From NCBI RefSeq assembly GCF_017255185.1, contig NZ_JAFKCZ010000005.1:186001-250000 (forward strand): a stretch of DNA of 64,000 nucleotides, given 5' to 3'. Shown piece by piece: positions 1 through 8,082 of the stretch (positions within the stretch are counted from its first letter, which is position 1; every line of letters starts with the position of its first letter). The notes below the pieces were generated by a model. It made no database searches, had not been told where the DNA came from, and saw only the letters and a program-made list of their open reading frames with translations. Source of the DNA: Parahaliea mediterranea (lineage in GTDB: Bacteria; Pseudomonadota; Gammaproteobacteria; Pseudomonadales; Halieaceae). The translations under genes were made by a program, and so were the position numbers.

Positions 1-2874
1 TACGTGTACGTGATCTTCGACGAGGACACCGACCTCTACTGGGCCCGCAGCCGGGTGCAGGAATACCTCGGCCAGGTGGCGCCGGTGCTGCCCGACAACG
101 CCCAGCCGCAGTTGGGCCCGGACGCCACCGGGGTGGGCTGGGTCTACCTCTATGCCCTGGTGGATCGCAGCGGCCAGCACGACATCAGCGAACTGCGCAG
201 CCTGCAGGACTGGTTCCTGCGCTACGAGTTGCAGACCGTGCCCGGGGTATCGGAGGTCGCCTCGGTGGGCGGCATGGTCCGGCAGTACCAGGTACAGGTG
301 AATCCGGACAAGCTGCGCGCCTTCGGCATTCCCCTGTCGCTGATCCAGACGGCCATCCGCGAGGCCAACCAGGAGGTGGGCGCCTCGGTGGTGGAAATGG
401 CCGAGGCCGAGTACATGGTGCGCGCCTCGGGCTATCTGCAGAGCGCCGAGGACATCGGCAACGTGCCCCTGGGCACCAACGCCAACGGCACGCCCCTGTT
501 GCTCAAGGACGTGGCCGAGGTGGTGGTGGGGCCGCAGATGCGCCGCGGCGTGGCGGAGCTGAACGGCGAGGGCGAGGTGGCCGGCGGCATCGTGGTGATG
601 CGTTACGGTGAGAACGCCCGCACCACCATCGAAGGCGTGCGCGCCAAGCTCGACAGCCTGCGCGATAGCCTGCCCGAGGGCGTGGAGGTGGTTACCGTCT
701 ACGATCGTTCCGGCCTGATCGATCGCGCTGTGCGCAACCTCTGGCAGAAGCTGGGGGAGGAACTGCTGATGGTCGCCCTGGTCTGCGCCCTGTTCCTGTT
801 CCACCTGCGCTCTTCCCTGGTGGCGATGATCAGCCTGCCGGTGGGCATTCTCGCGGCTTTCGTGGTGATGTACTTGCAGGGCCTGAACGCCAATATCATG
901 TCCCTGGGCGGCATCGCCATCGCCATCGGCGCGATGATCGACGGCGCAATCGTGATGATCGAGAACCTGCACCGGCACATGGAGCGCCAGGCGCTGACCG
1001 CGCGCAACCGCTGGCAGGTGGTGGCCGAGGCCGCGGTGGAAGTGGGGCCGGCGCTGTTCTTCAGCCTGCTGATCATCACCGTGAGCTTCCTGCCGGTGTT
1101 CGCGCTGGAGGCCCAGGAGGGGCGTATGTTCTCGCCCCTGGCCTTCACCAAGACCTATGCCATGGGCGCCGCCGCGGCGCTGGCCATCACCCTGGTGCCG
1201 GTACTGATGGGTTATTTCATCCGCGGCAAGGTGCGCGCGGCGGCCGACAATCCGGTCAACCGGGCCCTGGAGCGCGCCTACCTGCCGGCGCTCGGAGCGG
1301 CGCTGGCGCGCCCCAGGGTCGCCCTGGGCCTGGCCCTGCTGTTGGTGCTCAGCAGCCTGTGGCCAATGGCGCGTATCGGCAGCGAGTTCATTCCGCCGCT
1401 GGACGAAGGCGACCTGATGTACATGCCCACCACCTACCCGGGCATATCCATCGGCGAGGCCCGGCGCCTGTTGCAGCATACCGACAAGCTCATTCGCACG
1501 GTGCCGGAGGTGGAGAACGTGTTCGGCAAGATCGGCCGCGCCGAGACCGCCACCGATCCGGCGCCGCTGACCATGATCGAGACCTTCATCCAGCTCAAGC
1601 CCAGGTCCCAGTGGCGCGACGGCATGACCACCGACAGCCTCAAGCGCGAGCTTGACGCGCTGGTGCAGTTGCCCGGGGTCACCAACGCTTGGGTGATGCC
1701 GATCAAGACGCGCATCGACATGCTGGCTACCGGCATCAAAACGCCAGTGGGCATCAAGGTGGCGGGGCCGGAGCTTTCCACCATCGAGGACATCGGCCGG
1801 CGGTTGGAGCAGGTGTTGGCGGATGTGCCCGGTACCGCCTCGGTATATTCCGAACGGGTGGAAGGCGGACGCTACATCAATGTGGACATCGACCGCGAGC
1901 AGGCCGCGCGCTACGGCCTGGGCATCGCCCAGGTGCAGCAGGTGATCGCCACCGCGATCGGCGGCACCAATGTCACCCAGACGGTGGAGGGCCTGGAGCG
2001 CTATCCGGTCAACCTGCGCTACCCCCAGGCCTGGCGGGACTCGCCGGAACAGCTGGCGCTGTTGCCCATCGTCACCCCCGCCGGCCAGCGCATCGCCCTG
2101 GCGGATGTGGCCAGCATCAAGGTGGAGGACGGGCCGCCGGGGATCAAGAGCGAAAACGCGCGGCTCAACGGCTGGACCTTCGTCGACATCGATGGCGTGG
2201 ATATCGGCAGCTATGTGGACCGGGCCCGCGAGGTGCTGTCGCGGGAAGTGGACCTGCCTCCGGGCTACTCACTGTCCTGGGCCGGCCAGTACGAGTACAT
2301 GGAGCGCGCCCGCGCCCGCATGGCCTGGGTGGTGCCGCTGACCTTGGCCATCATCGTGGTGCTGCTGTACATGAACTTCCGCAACCTGGCCCAGGTGGCC
2401 ATCCTCATGGGTACCCTGCCCCTGGCGATGGTGGGCAGCCTGTGGTTGATGTACGTCCTGGGCTATAACTTCTCCATCGCTGTGGGCGTGGGGGTGATCG
2501 CGCTGGCGGGCATTGCCGTGGAGACCGGGGTGATCATGCTGGTCTACCTGGACCAGGCCTGGGGCGAGCTGCGCCGGGCCGGCGGCGAGGTCGATCGCGA
2601 TACGCTGCGCCGGGCGGTGCTGGCCGGCGCGGTGCGCCGGGTGCGTCCGGTGGTGATGACCGCGGCGGCCACTATCGTCGGCCTGTTACCGATCCTGTTC
2701 GGCAGCGGTACCGGTTCCGAGGTGATGAGCCGGCTGGCGGCGCCGATGGTGGGGGGCATGCTTACCTCGGTGCTGTTGACCCTGCTGATCCTGCCGGTGA
2801 TCTACCTGCTGTGGCGGGGCCGGGAGCTGGAGCGGGGAGTGGTCGCCAGTACTGAACCGGAGCACTCCGGCTAA
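1..2874 (+). CDS. cusA: Heavy-metal efflux RND pump, CusA/CzcA family (5' end missing)
   Basis: This is the inner-membrane, proton-driven subunit of a tripartite metal exporter, which works with a periplasmic adaptor and an outer-membrane channel. The frame is open from base 1. The 957 visible residues compare with about 1040 in the family, so roughly 90 N-terminal residues, including TM1, lie outside the window. Counting from the first visible codon, the heavy-metal-class TM4 signature GAMIDGAIVMIEN is at about 310-322. The RIDML segment is near 571-575; in E. coli CusA the corresponding Met is a periplasmic metal ligand. A second block of membrane helices follows about residue 770. The resemblance is closer to CusA (Cu/Ag) than CzcA (Co/Zn/Cd), but the substrate is not proven. 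Adaptor and channel genes would be expected upstream, outside the window. Confidence 0.93.
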   Translation, partial: YVYVIFDEDTDLYWARSRVQEYLGQVAPVLPDNAQPQLGPDATGVGWVYLYALVDRSGQHDISELRSLQDWFLRYELQTVPGVSEVASVGGMVRQYQVQVNPDKLRAFGIPLSLIQTAIREANQEVGASVVEMAEAEYMVRASGYLQSAEDIGNVPLGTNANGTPLLLKDVAEVVVGPQMRRGVAELNGEGEVAGGIVVMRYGENARTTIEGVRAKLDSLRDSLPEGVEVVTVYDRSGLIDRAVRNLWQKLGEELLMVALVCALFLFHLRSSLVAMISLPVGILAAFVVMYLQGLNANIMSLGGIAIAIGAMIDGAIVMIENLHRHMERQALTARNRWQVVAEAAVEVGPALFFSLLIITVSFLPVFALEAQEGRMFSPLAFTKTYAMGAAAALAITLVPVLMGYFIRGKVRAAADNPVNRALERAYLPALGAALARPRVALGLALLLVLSSLWPMARIGSEFIPPLDEGDLMYMPTTYPGISIGEARRLLQHTDKLIRTVPEVENVFGKIGRAETATDPAPLTMIETFIQLKPRSQWRDGMTTDSLKRELDALVQLPGVTNAWVMPIKTRIDMLATGIKTPVGIKVAGPELSTIEDIGRRLEQVLADVPGTASVYSERVEGGRYINVDIDREQAARYGLGIAQVQQVIATAIGGTNVTQTVEGLERYPVNLRYPQAWRDSPEQLALLPIVTPAGQRIALADVASIKVEDGPPGIKSENARLNGWTFVDIDGVDIGSYVDRAREVLSREVDLPPGYSLSWAGQYEYMERARARMAWVVPLTLAIIVVLLYMNFRNLAQVAILMGTLPLAMVGSLWLMYVLGYNFSIAVGVGVIALAGIAVETGVIMLVYLDQAWGELRRAGGEVDRDTLRRAVLAGAVRRVRPVVMTAAATIVGLLPILFGSGTGSEVMSRLAAPMVGGMLTSVLLTLLILPVIYLLWRGRELERGVVASTEPEHSG

Positions 2875-2880
2875 CCGGGG

Positions 2881-2910
2881 AGCGGCCCGCGCCACTGGCG
2901 GCGGGCCGCT
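2881..2910. terminator. Hairpin after the RND pump gene
   Basis: A perfect 10-bp inverted repeat, AGCGGCCCGC and GCGGGCCGCT, is separated by 10 bases and begins 6 bases after the stop codon. There is no T-run, so it may act as a weak or Rho-assisted terminator before the next gene. Confidence 0.4.
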
Positions 2911-2964
2911 GGCCTCCAGTACACTCGGTGCACAGCAATAACAATACCGAGACGAGGAGAGCCT

Positions 2965-4833
2965 ATGACCACGGCCTGGGATACGCTGATTACCGGCGCC
3001 ACGGTGTTCGACGGCAGCGGCGAGCCGCCGCGCCGGGAAGACGTGGCTATCGCGAAGGGCAAGGTGGCCGCCCGCGGCATCGACCTGCCCCGGGATCAGG
3101 CCCGCCAGGTGATCGACGCCGGGGGCCAGTGGCTGATGCCGGGGCTGCTGGATATTCACACCCACCTCGATCTGGAGGTGGACCTGGAGCCCGGCCTGCC
3201 GGAGGTGGTGCGCCACGGCACCACCACGGTGCTGTTCGGCAACTGCAGCCTGGGCAATTGCTTCGGCAAGCAGCTCGAGGGTGAGCAGAACCCCATCGTC
3301 GACTGTTTCACCCGGGTGGAGAACATTCCCAAGAAGGTGCTGGCCAAGTGCGTGGACGCCGTCACCTGGGACAACAGCGGCGACTACCTGGATCATTTCG
3401 CCAGCGTCCCGCTGGGGCCCAACGTGGCCACCTTCGTGCCCCACTCGATGCTGCGGGTGGAGGTCATGGGACTCGAGGCCAGCATCAGTCGCGCGCCCAC
3501 CGAGGCGGAGCTGCGGGAAATGGAAACGCTGCTGGAGCGGGCCCTGCAGCAGGGCTACCTGGGGTTGTCCACCGACGGCCTGCCCTTTCACTACCTGGCC
3601 AACGCGCCCAACACCGACAAGCGCATCCCCACCCAGTTCGCCTCGTTCGGCGAAATGAAGCGCCTGCTGGCGGTGGTGCGCAAGTACGACCGGGTGTGGC
3701 AGACCACGCCAATTATCGAGAACCGCCTTAAGGCCTTCGGTTATTTCGCCCTCACCAGCGGCCGCCTGTTCGGCAAGCCGCTGAAAACCTCCGCCCTGTC
3801 GGTGATGGAGTTCGTGCTGGCGCCGAAGGCCTCTAACGCATTCCTGGGCTTCGCCAGGCTGATGAACAGCAAACTGTTTCGGGGCAATATCCACTTCCAG
3901 GCCCTGGGCACCAATTTCCGGGTGTGGTCCGACGGCATCGTCAGCCCACTGTATGAAGAGCTGGATTCCACCAGCCAGTTGATCGCCAGGGAATACGACG
4001 ACGAGGAGGGCCGCCGCGCCCTGCTGAATGACCCGCTGTGGGTGGAGCAGTTCCGCCGCGACTGGCACCACGGCCGCCGCGGGCGCAACCTGGCCCACCT
4101 CAAGGCCAGGCTGGGCATGCCCGACAACCTGGTGGTGCGCGACCTGGCGCGCATGACCTTCGATGGCGCCCCGGTGCCGGAGTGGGAGGGCGAGACTCTG
4201 CAGGCGGTGTTCGAGCGCCTGCTCCGCTTCCAGCGCGGTGCCGGCGACGAGGCCCGCTCCGAGGCCGAGCGCGAGGCCTTCGAGGGTTTCCCGGTACCGG
4301 TGGACGACGACGCCGACTTCATGCTGGGCCTGCTGCGCCAGTACGACCGCAACTTCCGCTACTGGATCGATGTCAGCAACGAGGGCAACCGGGCGACCCT
4401 GGACTTCCTGCTCCACCCCCAGGCGATGCCCGGTTTCAACGACTCCGGCGCCCACATCACCAACATGGCCTTCTACGACTCCAACCTGATGTCGCTGAAA
4501 CTCGCCCAACAAAAGGGGACGGATACCGTTGCCGCCATGGTCCGGCGCCTGACCCGCGAGCCGGCGGCCTTTTTCGGCCTGGACGTGGGCCGCATTGAGC
4601 CCGGCGCGCAGGCCGATATCACCCTCATCGACCCGGAGCAACTGGCGCGCTGGGACACCAACGACACCCGCGAGCTGGTCTACCGCGAGCTGTTTGAACA
4701 CCCGCAAATGGTCAACCGCCCCGAGGGCGTGGTGCCCTGTGTGCTCATTCGCGGCGAGGTGGTATGGCGCGATGGCGCCTTCACCGGGGCGCTGGGTGAT
4801 AGAACCCTGGGGCGGGCGTTGCGTGCGGCCTGA
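2965..4833 (+). CDS. N-acyl-D-amino-acid deacylase-type amidohydrolase
   Basis: A 622-residue metal-dependent amidohydrolase of the D-aminoacylase/dihydroorotase superfamily, which hydrolyses amide bonds in N-acylated or cyclic substrates. The metal-binding HTH is at residues 65-67. The family GNC motif (GNCSLGNC) starts at residue 92, placing the bridging Cys at 94. A probable catalytic Asp is D493 in FNDSGAH. The C-terminal segment (ADITLIDPEQLARW, then the VLIRGEVVWRDG strand) is the typical closing beta-sandwich. No signal peptide is visible, so it is probably cytoplasmic. The ATG is preceded by GAGGAGAGCCT, a strong ribosome site. It is about 50 residues longer than the related enzyme at 31455-33176. 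The true substrate cannot be read from sequence. Confidence 0.85.
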   Translation: MTTAWDTLITGATVFDGSGEPPRREDVAIAKGKVAARGIDLPRDQARQVIDAGGQWLMPGLLDIHTHLDLEVDLEPGLPEVVRHGTTTVLFGNCSLGNCFGKQLEGEQNPIVDCFTRVENIPKKVLAKCVDAVTWDNSGDYLDHFASVPLGPNVATFVPHSMLRVEVMGLEASISRAPTEAELREMETLLERALQQGYLGLSTDGLPFHYLANAPNTDKRIPTQFASFGEMKRLLAVVRKYDRVWQTTPIIENRLKAFGYFALTSGRLFGKPLKTSALSVMEFVLAPKASNAFLGFARLMNSKLFRGNIHFQALGTNFRVWSDGIVSPLYEELDSTSQLIAREYDDEEGRRALLNDPLWVEQFRRDWHHGRRGRNLAHLKARLGMPDNLVVRDLARMTFDGAPVPEWEGETLQAVFERLLRFQRGAGDEARSEAEREAFEGFPVPVDDDADFMLGLLRQYDRNFRYWIDVSNEGNRATLDFLLHPQAMPGFNDSGAHITNMAFYDSNLMSLKLAQQKGTDTVAAMVRRLTREPAAFFGLDVGRIEPGAQADITLIDPEQLARWDTNDTRELVYRELFEHPQMVNRPEGVVPCVLIRGEVVWRDGAFTGALGDRTLGRALRAA

Positions 4834-4838
4834 GGGCG

Positions 4839-5426
4839 CTAGCGGTCGTTCAGGCCCTTGCCCGCAAGAATGTGGGGGATGCATTTCTCGACCCGCGAGG
4901 CGCGGGTCCTGGCCTGCTTGGCGGCGGAAAAATGCAGGATGTAAGCCCGCTGCCGTCCGGGTGTCAGCGCCGCGAAGGCTGCCTTCAGGGTGGGTTCGTC
5001 GTCCAGCTTCCGTTGTAGTTCCTCGGGGGCGACCAGTTCCCGCTTCGCCTTGAAGTCCACCTGCAGGCCGGCTTTCTCCACGTCAATGGCGCGCCGGATA
5101 TAGTCCCGGATCACGCCTTCCTGCGCATCGATATCCGCCAGCGCGGTAAAGCGAATCTGGCGCATGGCCTGGGAATTCTCCCCGGGGCTGACGAGCAGGG
5201 CCTGCGCGTCGTCGATCAGGCTGCCCTTGAAGAAGCCAATAGCGCAGTAGTGCTTCATGCCGAAGATCACTGCGACATTGGCGCCATTGAGGCTGTAGCA
5301 CAGCTTGCCCCACTTGACGGACTCTTCGAGTTGGCTGTCCAGGAGCAGGGCGCGGAGCTTTTTGCGTTCCTCTCGCCACTGGGCTTTGTCGATCAACGCC
5401 TGGACTTTTGTATCTGTCGCGCTCAT
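4839..5426 (-). CDS. YdeI/OmpD-associated family protein (DUF1801 type)
   Basis: A 195-residue soluble protein. The N-terminal half (VKWGKLCYSLNGANVAVIF and the CAIGFFKGSLI strand) is the DUF1801-like fold. The C-terminal part (LTPGRQRAYILHFSAAKQARTR, then CIPHILAGKG) is the YdeI tail found in the bacteriocin-protection/OmpD-associated family. The biochemical role of the family is unclear. Its ATG overlaps the stop codon of the upstream AHSA1-like gene as ATGA (5423-5426), so the two genes are probably translated together. It converges with the amidohydrolase at 2965-4833, with only 5 bases between their stops. Confidence 0.85.
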   Translation of the reverse strand: MSATDTKVQALIDKAQWREERKKLRALLLDSQLEESVKWGKLCYSLNGANVAVIFGMKHYCAIGFFKGSLIDDAQALLVSPGENSQAMRQIRFTALADIDAQEGVIRDYIRRAIDVEKAGLQVDFKAKRELVAPEELQRKLDDEPTLKAAFAALTPGRQRAYILHFSAAKQARTRASRVEKCIPHILAGKGLNDR

Positions 5427-5833
5427 CCCCGGGCCTCCACGTGCTGTTTGAAGTTGTTCAAAATAGCGAGCCAGCCCTGCCGCTGCTGCTCGGCCGAGTG
5501 CTCGTCCTCGGCATCGAAGGTTTCGATAACCCTGACTCCGTCCGCGGTGTCGATGAATTCAACACTGACCTCCCGGTCGTCACCGAGCTTGAAGCGGATC
5601 AGTGCTTGCGGTTGAATCTCGGTGAATTCACCCTCGAAGTCAAAGCCCATCGAACCGTCCCGGGCTTCCATGCGGTAGTTGAAGCGCCCGCCGGTTCTGA
5701 GGTCAATGTCCGCCCGAGGGCAGCGCCACTGCGCCGTGGCGAAGTTCCAGGCGGTGATGTCCGCGGGCGCGGTCCACGCCGCCCAGACGGTGTTGAGCGG
5801 TGCGACGACCTGCGTTTCAATGGCAATTTTCAT
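5423..5833 (-). CDS. SRPBCC/AHSA1 (Hsp90 activator-like) domain protein
   Basis: A 136-residue START-like protein beginning MKIAIETQVVAPLNTVWAAW, the usual first strand and helix of AHSA1-like proteins. It ends with the family's C-terminal helix (QRQGWLAILNNFKQHVE). Such proteins form a hydrophobic ligand-binding cavity and often sit beside YdeI/DUF1801 genes, as here. An upstream in-frame ATG at 5980 would add 49 low-complexity residues that match no domain and run into the csaA 3' end. I therefore chose 5833, which has GGGGTAG upstream. It overlaps the following ydeI-like gene by ATGA. The ligand is unknown. Confidence 0.85.
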   Translation of the reverse strand: MKIAIETQVVAPLNTVWAAWTAPADITAWNFATAQWRCPRADIDLRTGGRFNYRMEARDGSMGFDFEGEFTEIQPQALIRFKLGDDREVSVEFIDTADGVRVIETFDAEDEHSAEQQRQGWLAILNNFKQHVEARG

Positions 5834-5960
5834 GTCTACCCCGTGCTCGTGATCAGTGGGAAAACCTGGCCGCGACTGCGGCCTTGGGTTCTGGTCGAAG
5901 GGCGTGTCCGCCATTCGACAAGGCCTCGGGGATTTTTTCCCGCTATCCGCTCGTGGTGGG

Positions 5961-6299
5961 CTAGGCCAGGCGTGCGCCATTGGGCAATGCCATGTCGGGG
6001 GTGGCCAGCACGACAGCCCCGTCTTCCCGATGAAAGCCGGTGACGAGGCATTCCGACATGATGGGTCCGATTTGCTTCGGTGGGAAATTGACCACGGCCA
6101 TGACCTGCCTGCCGAGCAGATTCTCCTTCGTGTACAGGTCGGTAATTTGCGCGCTGGACTTTTTAATGCCGATTTCCGGCCCGAAGTCCACTTGCAGCTT
6201 GTAGGCCGGCCGCCTGGCCTCGGGGAAATCCTGGACGTCGATAATGGTGCCGATTCTCAGCTCGACTTTTTGAAAATCATTCCAATCAATTTGGCTCAT
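5961..6299 (-). CDS. csaA: tRNA-binding protein CsaA
   Basis: A 112-residue protein consisting of a single OB-fold tRNA-binding domain of the EMAP-II/MetRS C-terminal type. Family features are visible: the [24 protein letters not shown] start, KKSSAQIT, and [18 protein letters not shown]. CsaA is a small homodimer described as an export-related chaperone and tRNA binder in Bacillus. Length matches the family (about 110). An upstream in-frame ATG at 6431 would add 44 residues with no domain similarity across a hairpin, so I start at 6299. It is followed at some distance by the AHSA1-like gene. Confidence 0.9.
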   Translation of the reverse strand: MSQIDWNDFQKVELRIGTIIDVQDFPEARRPAYKLQVDFGPEIGIKKSSAQITDLYTKENLLGRQVMAVVNFPPKQIGPIMSECLVTGFHREDGAVVLATPDMALPNGARLA

Positions 6300-6339
6300 A
6301 CTGATTTCGCTGGCTAGGGTTAAACAACTTGCATGCATT

Positions 6340-6378
6340 GCAAGCCGGCGCCCGATACCACATCGGGCGCCGGCTTGC
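6340..6378. terminator. Perfect 17-bp hairpin between phoD and csaA
   Basis: The arms at 6340-6356 and 6362-6378 are fully complementary over 17 bp with a 5-base loop. The hairpin lies about 90 bases after the phoD stop and about 40 before csaA. No T-run follows on the minus strand, so it may be a Rho-assisted terminator, an attenuator in the csaA leader or a REP-like palindrome. Confidence 0.5.
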
Positions 6379-6471
6379 GCGTGCAACAAGTATAATGAAT
6401 CAGCCAGCGGGTGCCGACCCGCAAGTATCACGCTATACCGATGATACCTGCGGGCCGGACATCCACCTGCC

Positions 6472-7989
6472 CTAGCTGTCGCTGGTGTTGAACTCGAAGT
6501 CGGTGCGCAAGGTGGAGTCCTGGCGCAGCGGGTCGTTCACCACCCGAAACTCGCTTTTCCAGTTTTTCTCGGTAACCGTAAAGCGCGCATAGCCCCGCTG
6601 GTGGCCGTTCACGTATTTCACGTGAGGGTTATTCTCCTTGGAGCCGTGTACACGGTCCGCCCAGGAGCACAGCGAAGATATGGACGTGGAGGCAAACTCG
6701 TGCCCTACACGTTGCGAGCGCGGGTTTTCCGGCTCGAGATGCAGGCTGGATGCCTGGGCGCAGTGCCAGTCTCCGCTAAGCACGATTGGATTGCTGAGCG
6801 TTTTAAAGCGCTCTAGCAAGCGCTGCCGCTGGGCCGTGTAGCCGTCCCACTGGTCCATGTTATACAGCTGGCCATCGTTGTAGCGATAGGGCGCGAACCA
6901 TGTCTGTTGCGCCAGCACATTGAAGGGCGCGTCACTGCGCGCCAGCTGTTCCATCAGCCAGCGCTCCTGTGCCTCGCCGGTCATGCTGCGAGTGGGGTCG
7001 TCGCGATGCCCACAGGCTTGCTCGCCGGGGAATCCATCCCCGCACACCTGGTCCGAGCGGTACTGCCGGGTGTCCAGCATGCATACCTGGGCGGGGCCAA
7101 AGCGCCAGCTTCCGTACATCTGCAGCTTTGAGTCCAGGCCGATCAGGGTTGGTGGATAGGCCACCGGCATATGTTCATACCAGGCCTTGAAAGCCGCCAT
7201 GCGCCGCACGCGGAACTCCAGTTCCGTCTGCTTGTGCGGGTCCTGGGGAACAAGCCCGGCCCAGTTATTGTCGACCTCGTGATCGTCCATCGACACCAGC
7301 CAGGGGCTCGCGGCGTGGGCCGCCTGCAGCTGCGGGTCGGTGCGATAGAGGGCGTAGCGGTTGCGGTAGTCCCACAAACTGGTGATCTCGGCGCTATTGT
7401 GCGAGCGGACCACTTGGTACTCCCTGCCGTTGCTGAAAGTGCGTACACCCGGGGCGGACGCGCCGCCTTCATAGATGTAGTCGCCCACATGGAACACGCA
7501 GTCCGGGGCCCACTCGGCCATGTCGGCGTAGGCCGGGTAATAACCTGTCTCCCAGGCCTGGCATGACGCCAGCGCAAAACGCGCGGAGGGTGCCGATGGA
7601 TCCGTGGTGCGGGTGCGGCCCACCGGGCTTTCATCGTCGCCGAGGTAGAACTGGTACCAGTAGTCGCGACCCGGGCGCAAACCCTTGAGACTCACGTGAA
7701 CACTGTGGGCTTTTTCATCGCTGGTCGAGACCACGTCATCTATCACGGTGTTGCGCATGGCTTCATCGCTGCATACGCGATAGCGGACTTCAACGGTCCC
7801 GGCTGGCATTCCGCCGCCGTTCAGCGGCTCCGGAGCCAGACGGGTCCACAGTACCGCCCCATCCGGGGCCGGGGCCCCGGAGGCGACACCGAGTGTAAAG
7901 GGGTAGTGACGACCCGCGCCGTGGCCCAGAACGGGGGTGAGTAGCGCCAGGGCGCTGGTGGTTTTCAAAAAACGTCGACGCGAAAGCAT
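6472..7989 (-). CDS. phoD: Alkaline phosphatase/phosphodiesterase D (PhoD)
   Basis: A 505-residue exported phosphatase that releases phosphate from phospho-esters outside the inner membrane. The N-terminus [17 protein letters not shown] is a twin-arginine signal (RRRFLK), expected because PhoD carries its metals before export. A PhoD_N domain follows ([21 protein letters not shown]). Metal and active-site segments of the catalytic domain are intact: [22 protein letters not shown] and LSGDWHCA. The ribosome site AGGAACAAAGCT precedes the ATG. It lies just downstream of a TonB receptor gene on the same strand but behind that gene's terminator. I found no convincing Pho box. Confidence 0.93.
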   Translation of the reverse strand: MLSRRRFLKTTSALALLTPVLGHGAGRHYPFTLGVASGAPAPDGAVLWTRLAPEPLNGGGMPAGTVEVRYRVCSDEAMRNTVIDDVVSTSDEKAHSVHVSLKGLRPGRDYWYQFYLGDDESPVGRTRTTDPSAPSARFALASCQAWETGYYPAYADMAEWAPDCVFHVGDYIYEGGASAPGVRTFSNGREYQVVRSHNSAEITSLWDYRNRYALYRTDPQLQAAHAASPWLVSMDDHEVDNNWAGLVPQDPHKQTELEFRVRRMAAFKAWYEHMPVAYPPTLIGLDSKLQMYGSWRFGPAQVCMLDTRQYRSDQVCGDGFPGEQACGHRDDPTRSMTGEAQERWLMEQLARSDAPFNVLAQQTWFAPYRYNDGQLYNMDQWDGYTAQRQRLLERFKTLSNPIVLSGDWHCAQASSLHLEPENPRSQRVGHEFASTSISSLCSWADRVHGSKENNPHVKYVNGHQRGYARFTVTEKNWKSEFRVVNDPLRQDSTLRTDFEFNTSDS

Positions 7990-8023
7990 AGCTTTGTTCC
8001 TAATTACTTTGACGGATGCCCCA

Positions 8024-8061
8024 AATAAAAATGGCGGTAGCGAGATGTCGCGCTACCGCCA
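8024..8061 (-). terminator. Rho-independent terminator of the TonB receptor gene
   Basis: The arms TGGCGGTAGCG (8032-8042) and CGCTACCGCCA (8051-8061) form an 11-bp perfect stem with an 8-base loop. On the minus strand the stem is followed by ATTTTTATTT. It sits 21 bases after the receptor stop codon and separates it from phoD. Confidence 0.85.
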
Positions 8062-8082
8062 GGGTTCCGTCAATGGTCCAAG

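Noticed and set aside
2686-4884. A 732-codon open frame antisense to the RND pump and amidohydrolase genes
   Set aside because: The product is His/Gln/Gly-rich low-complexity, and both sense genes have strong family matches. High-GC genomes give long antisense frames by chance.
7990-8082. Pho box ahead of phoD
   Set aside because: No CTGTCAT-type repeats seen. The region is short and dominated by the terminator of the preceding receptor gene.
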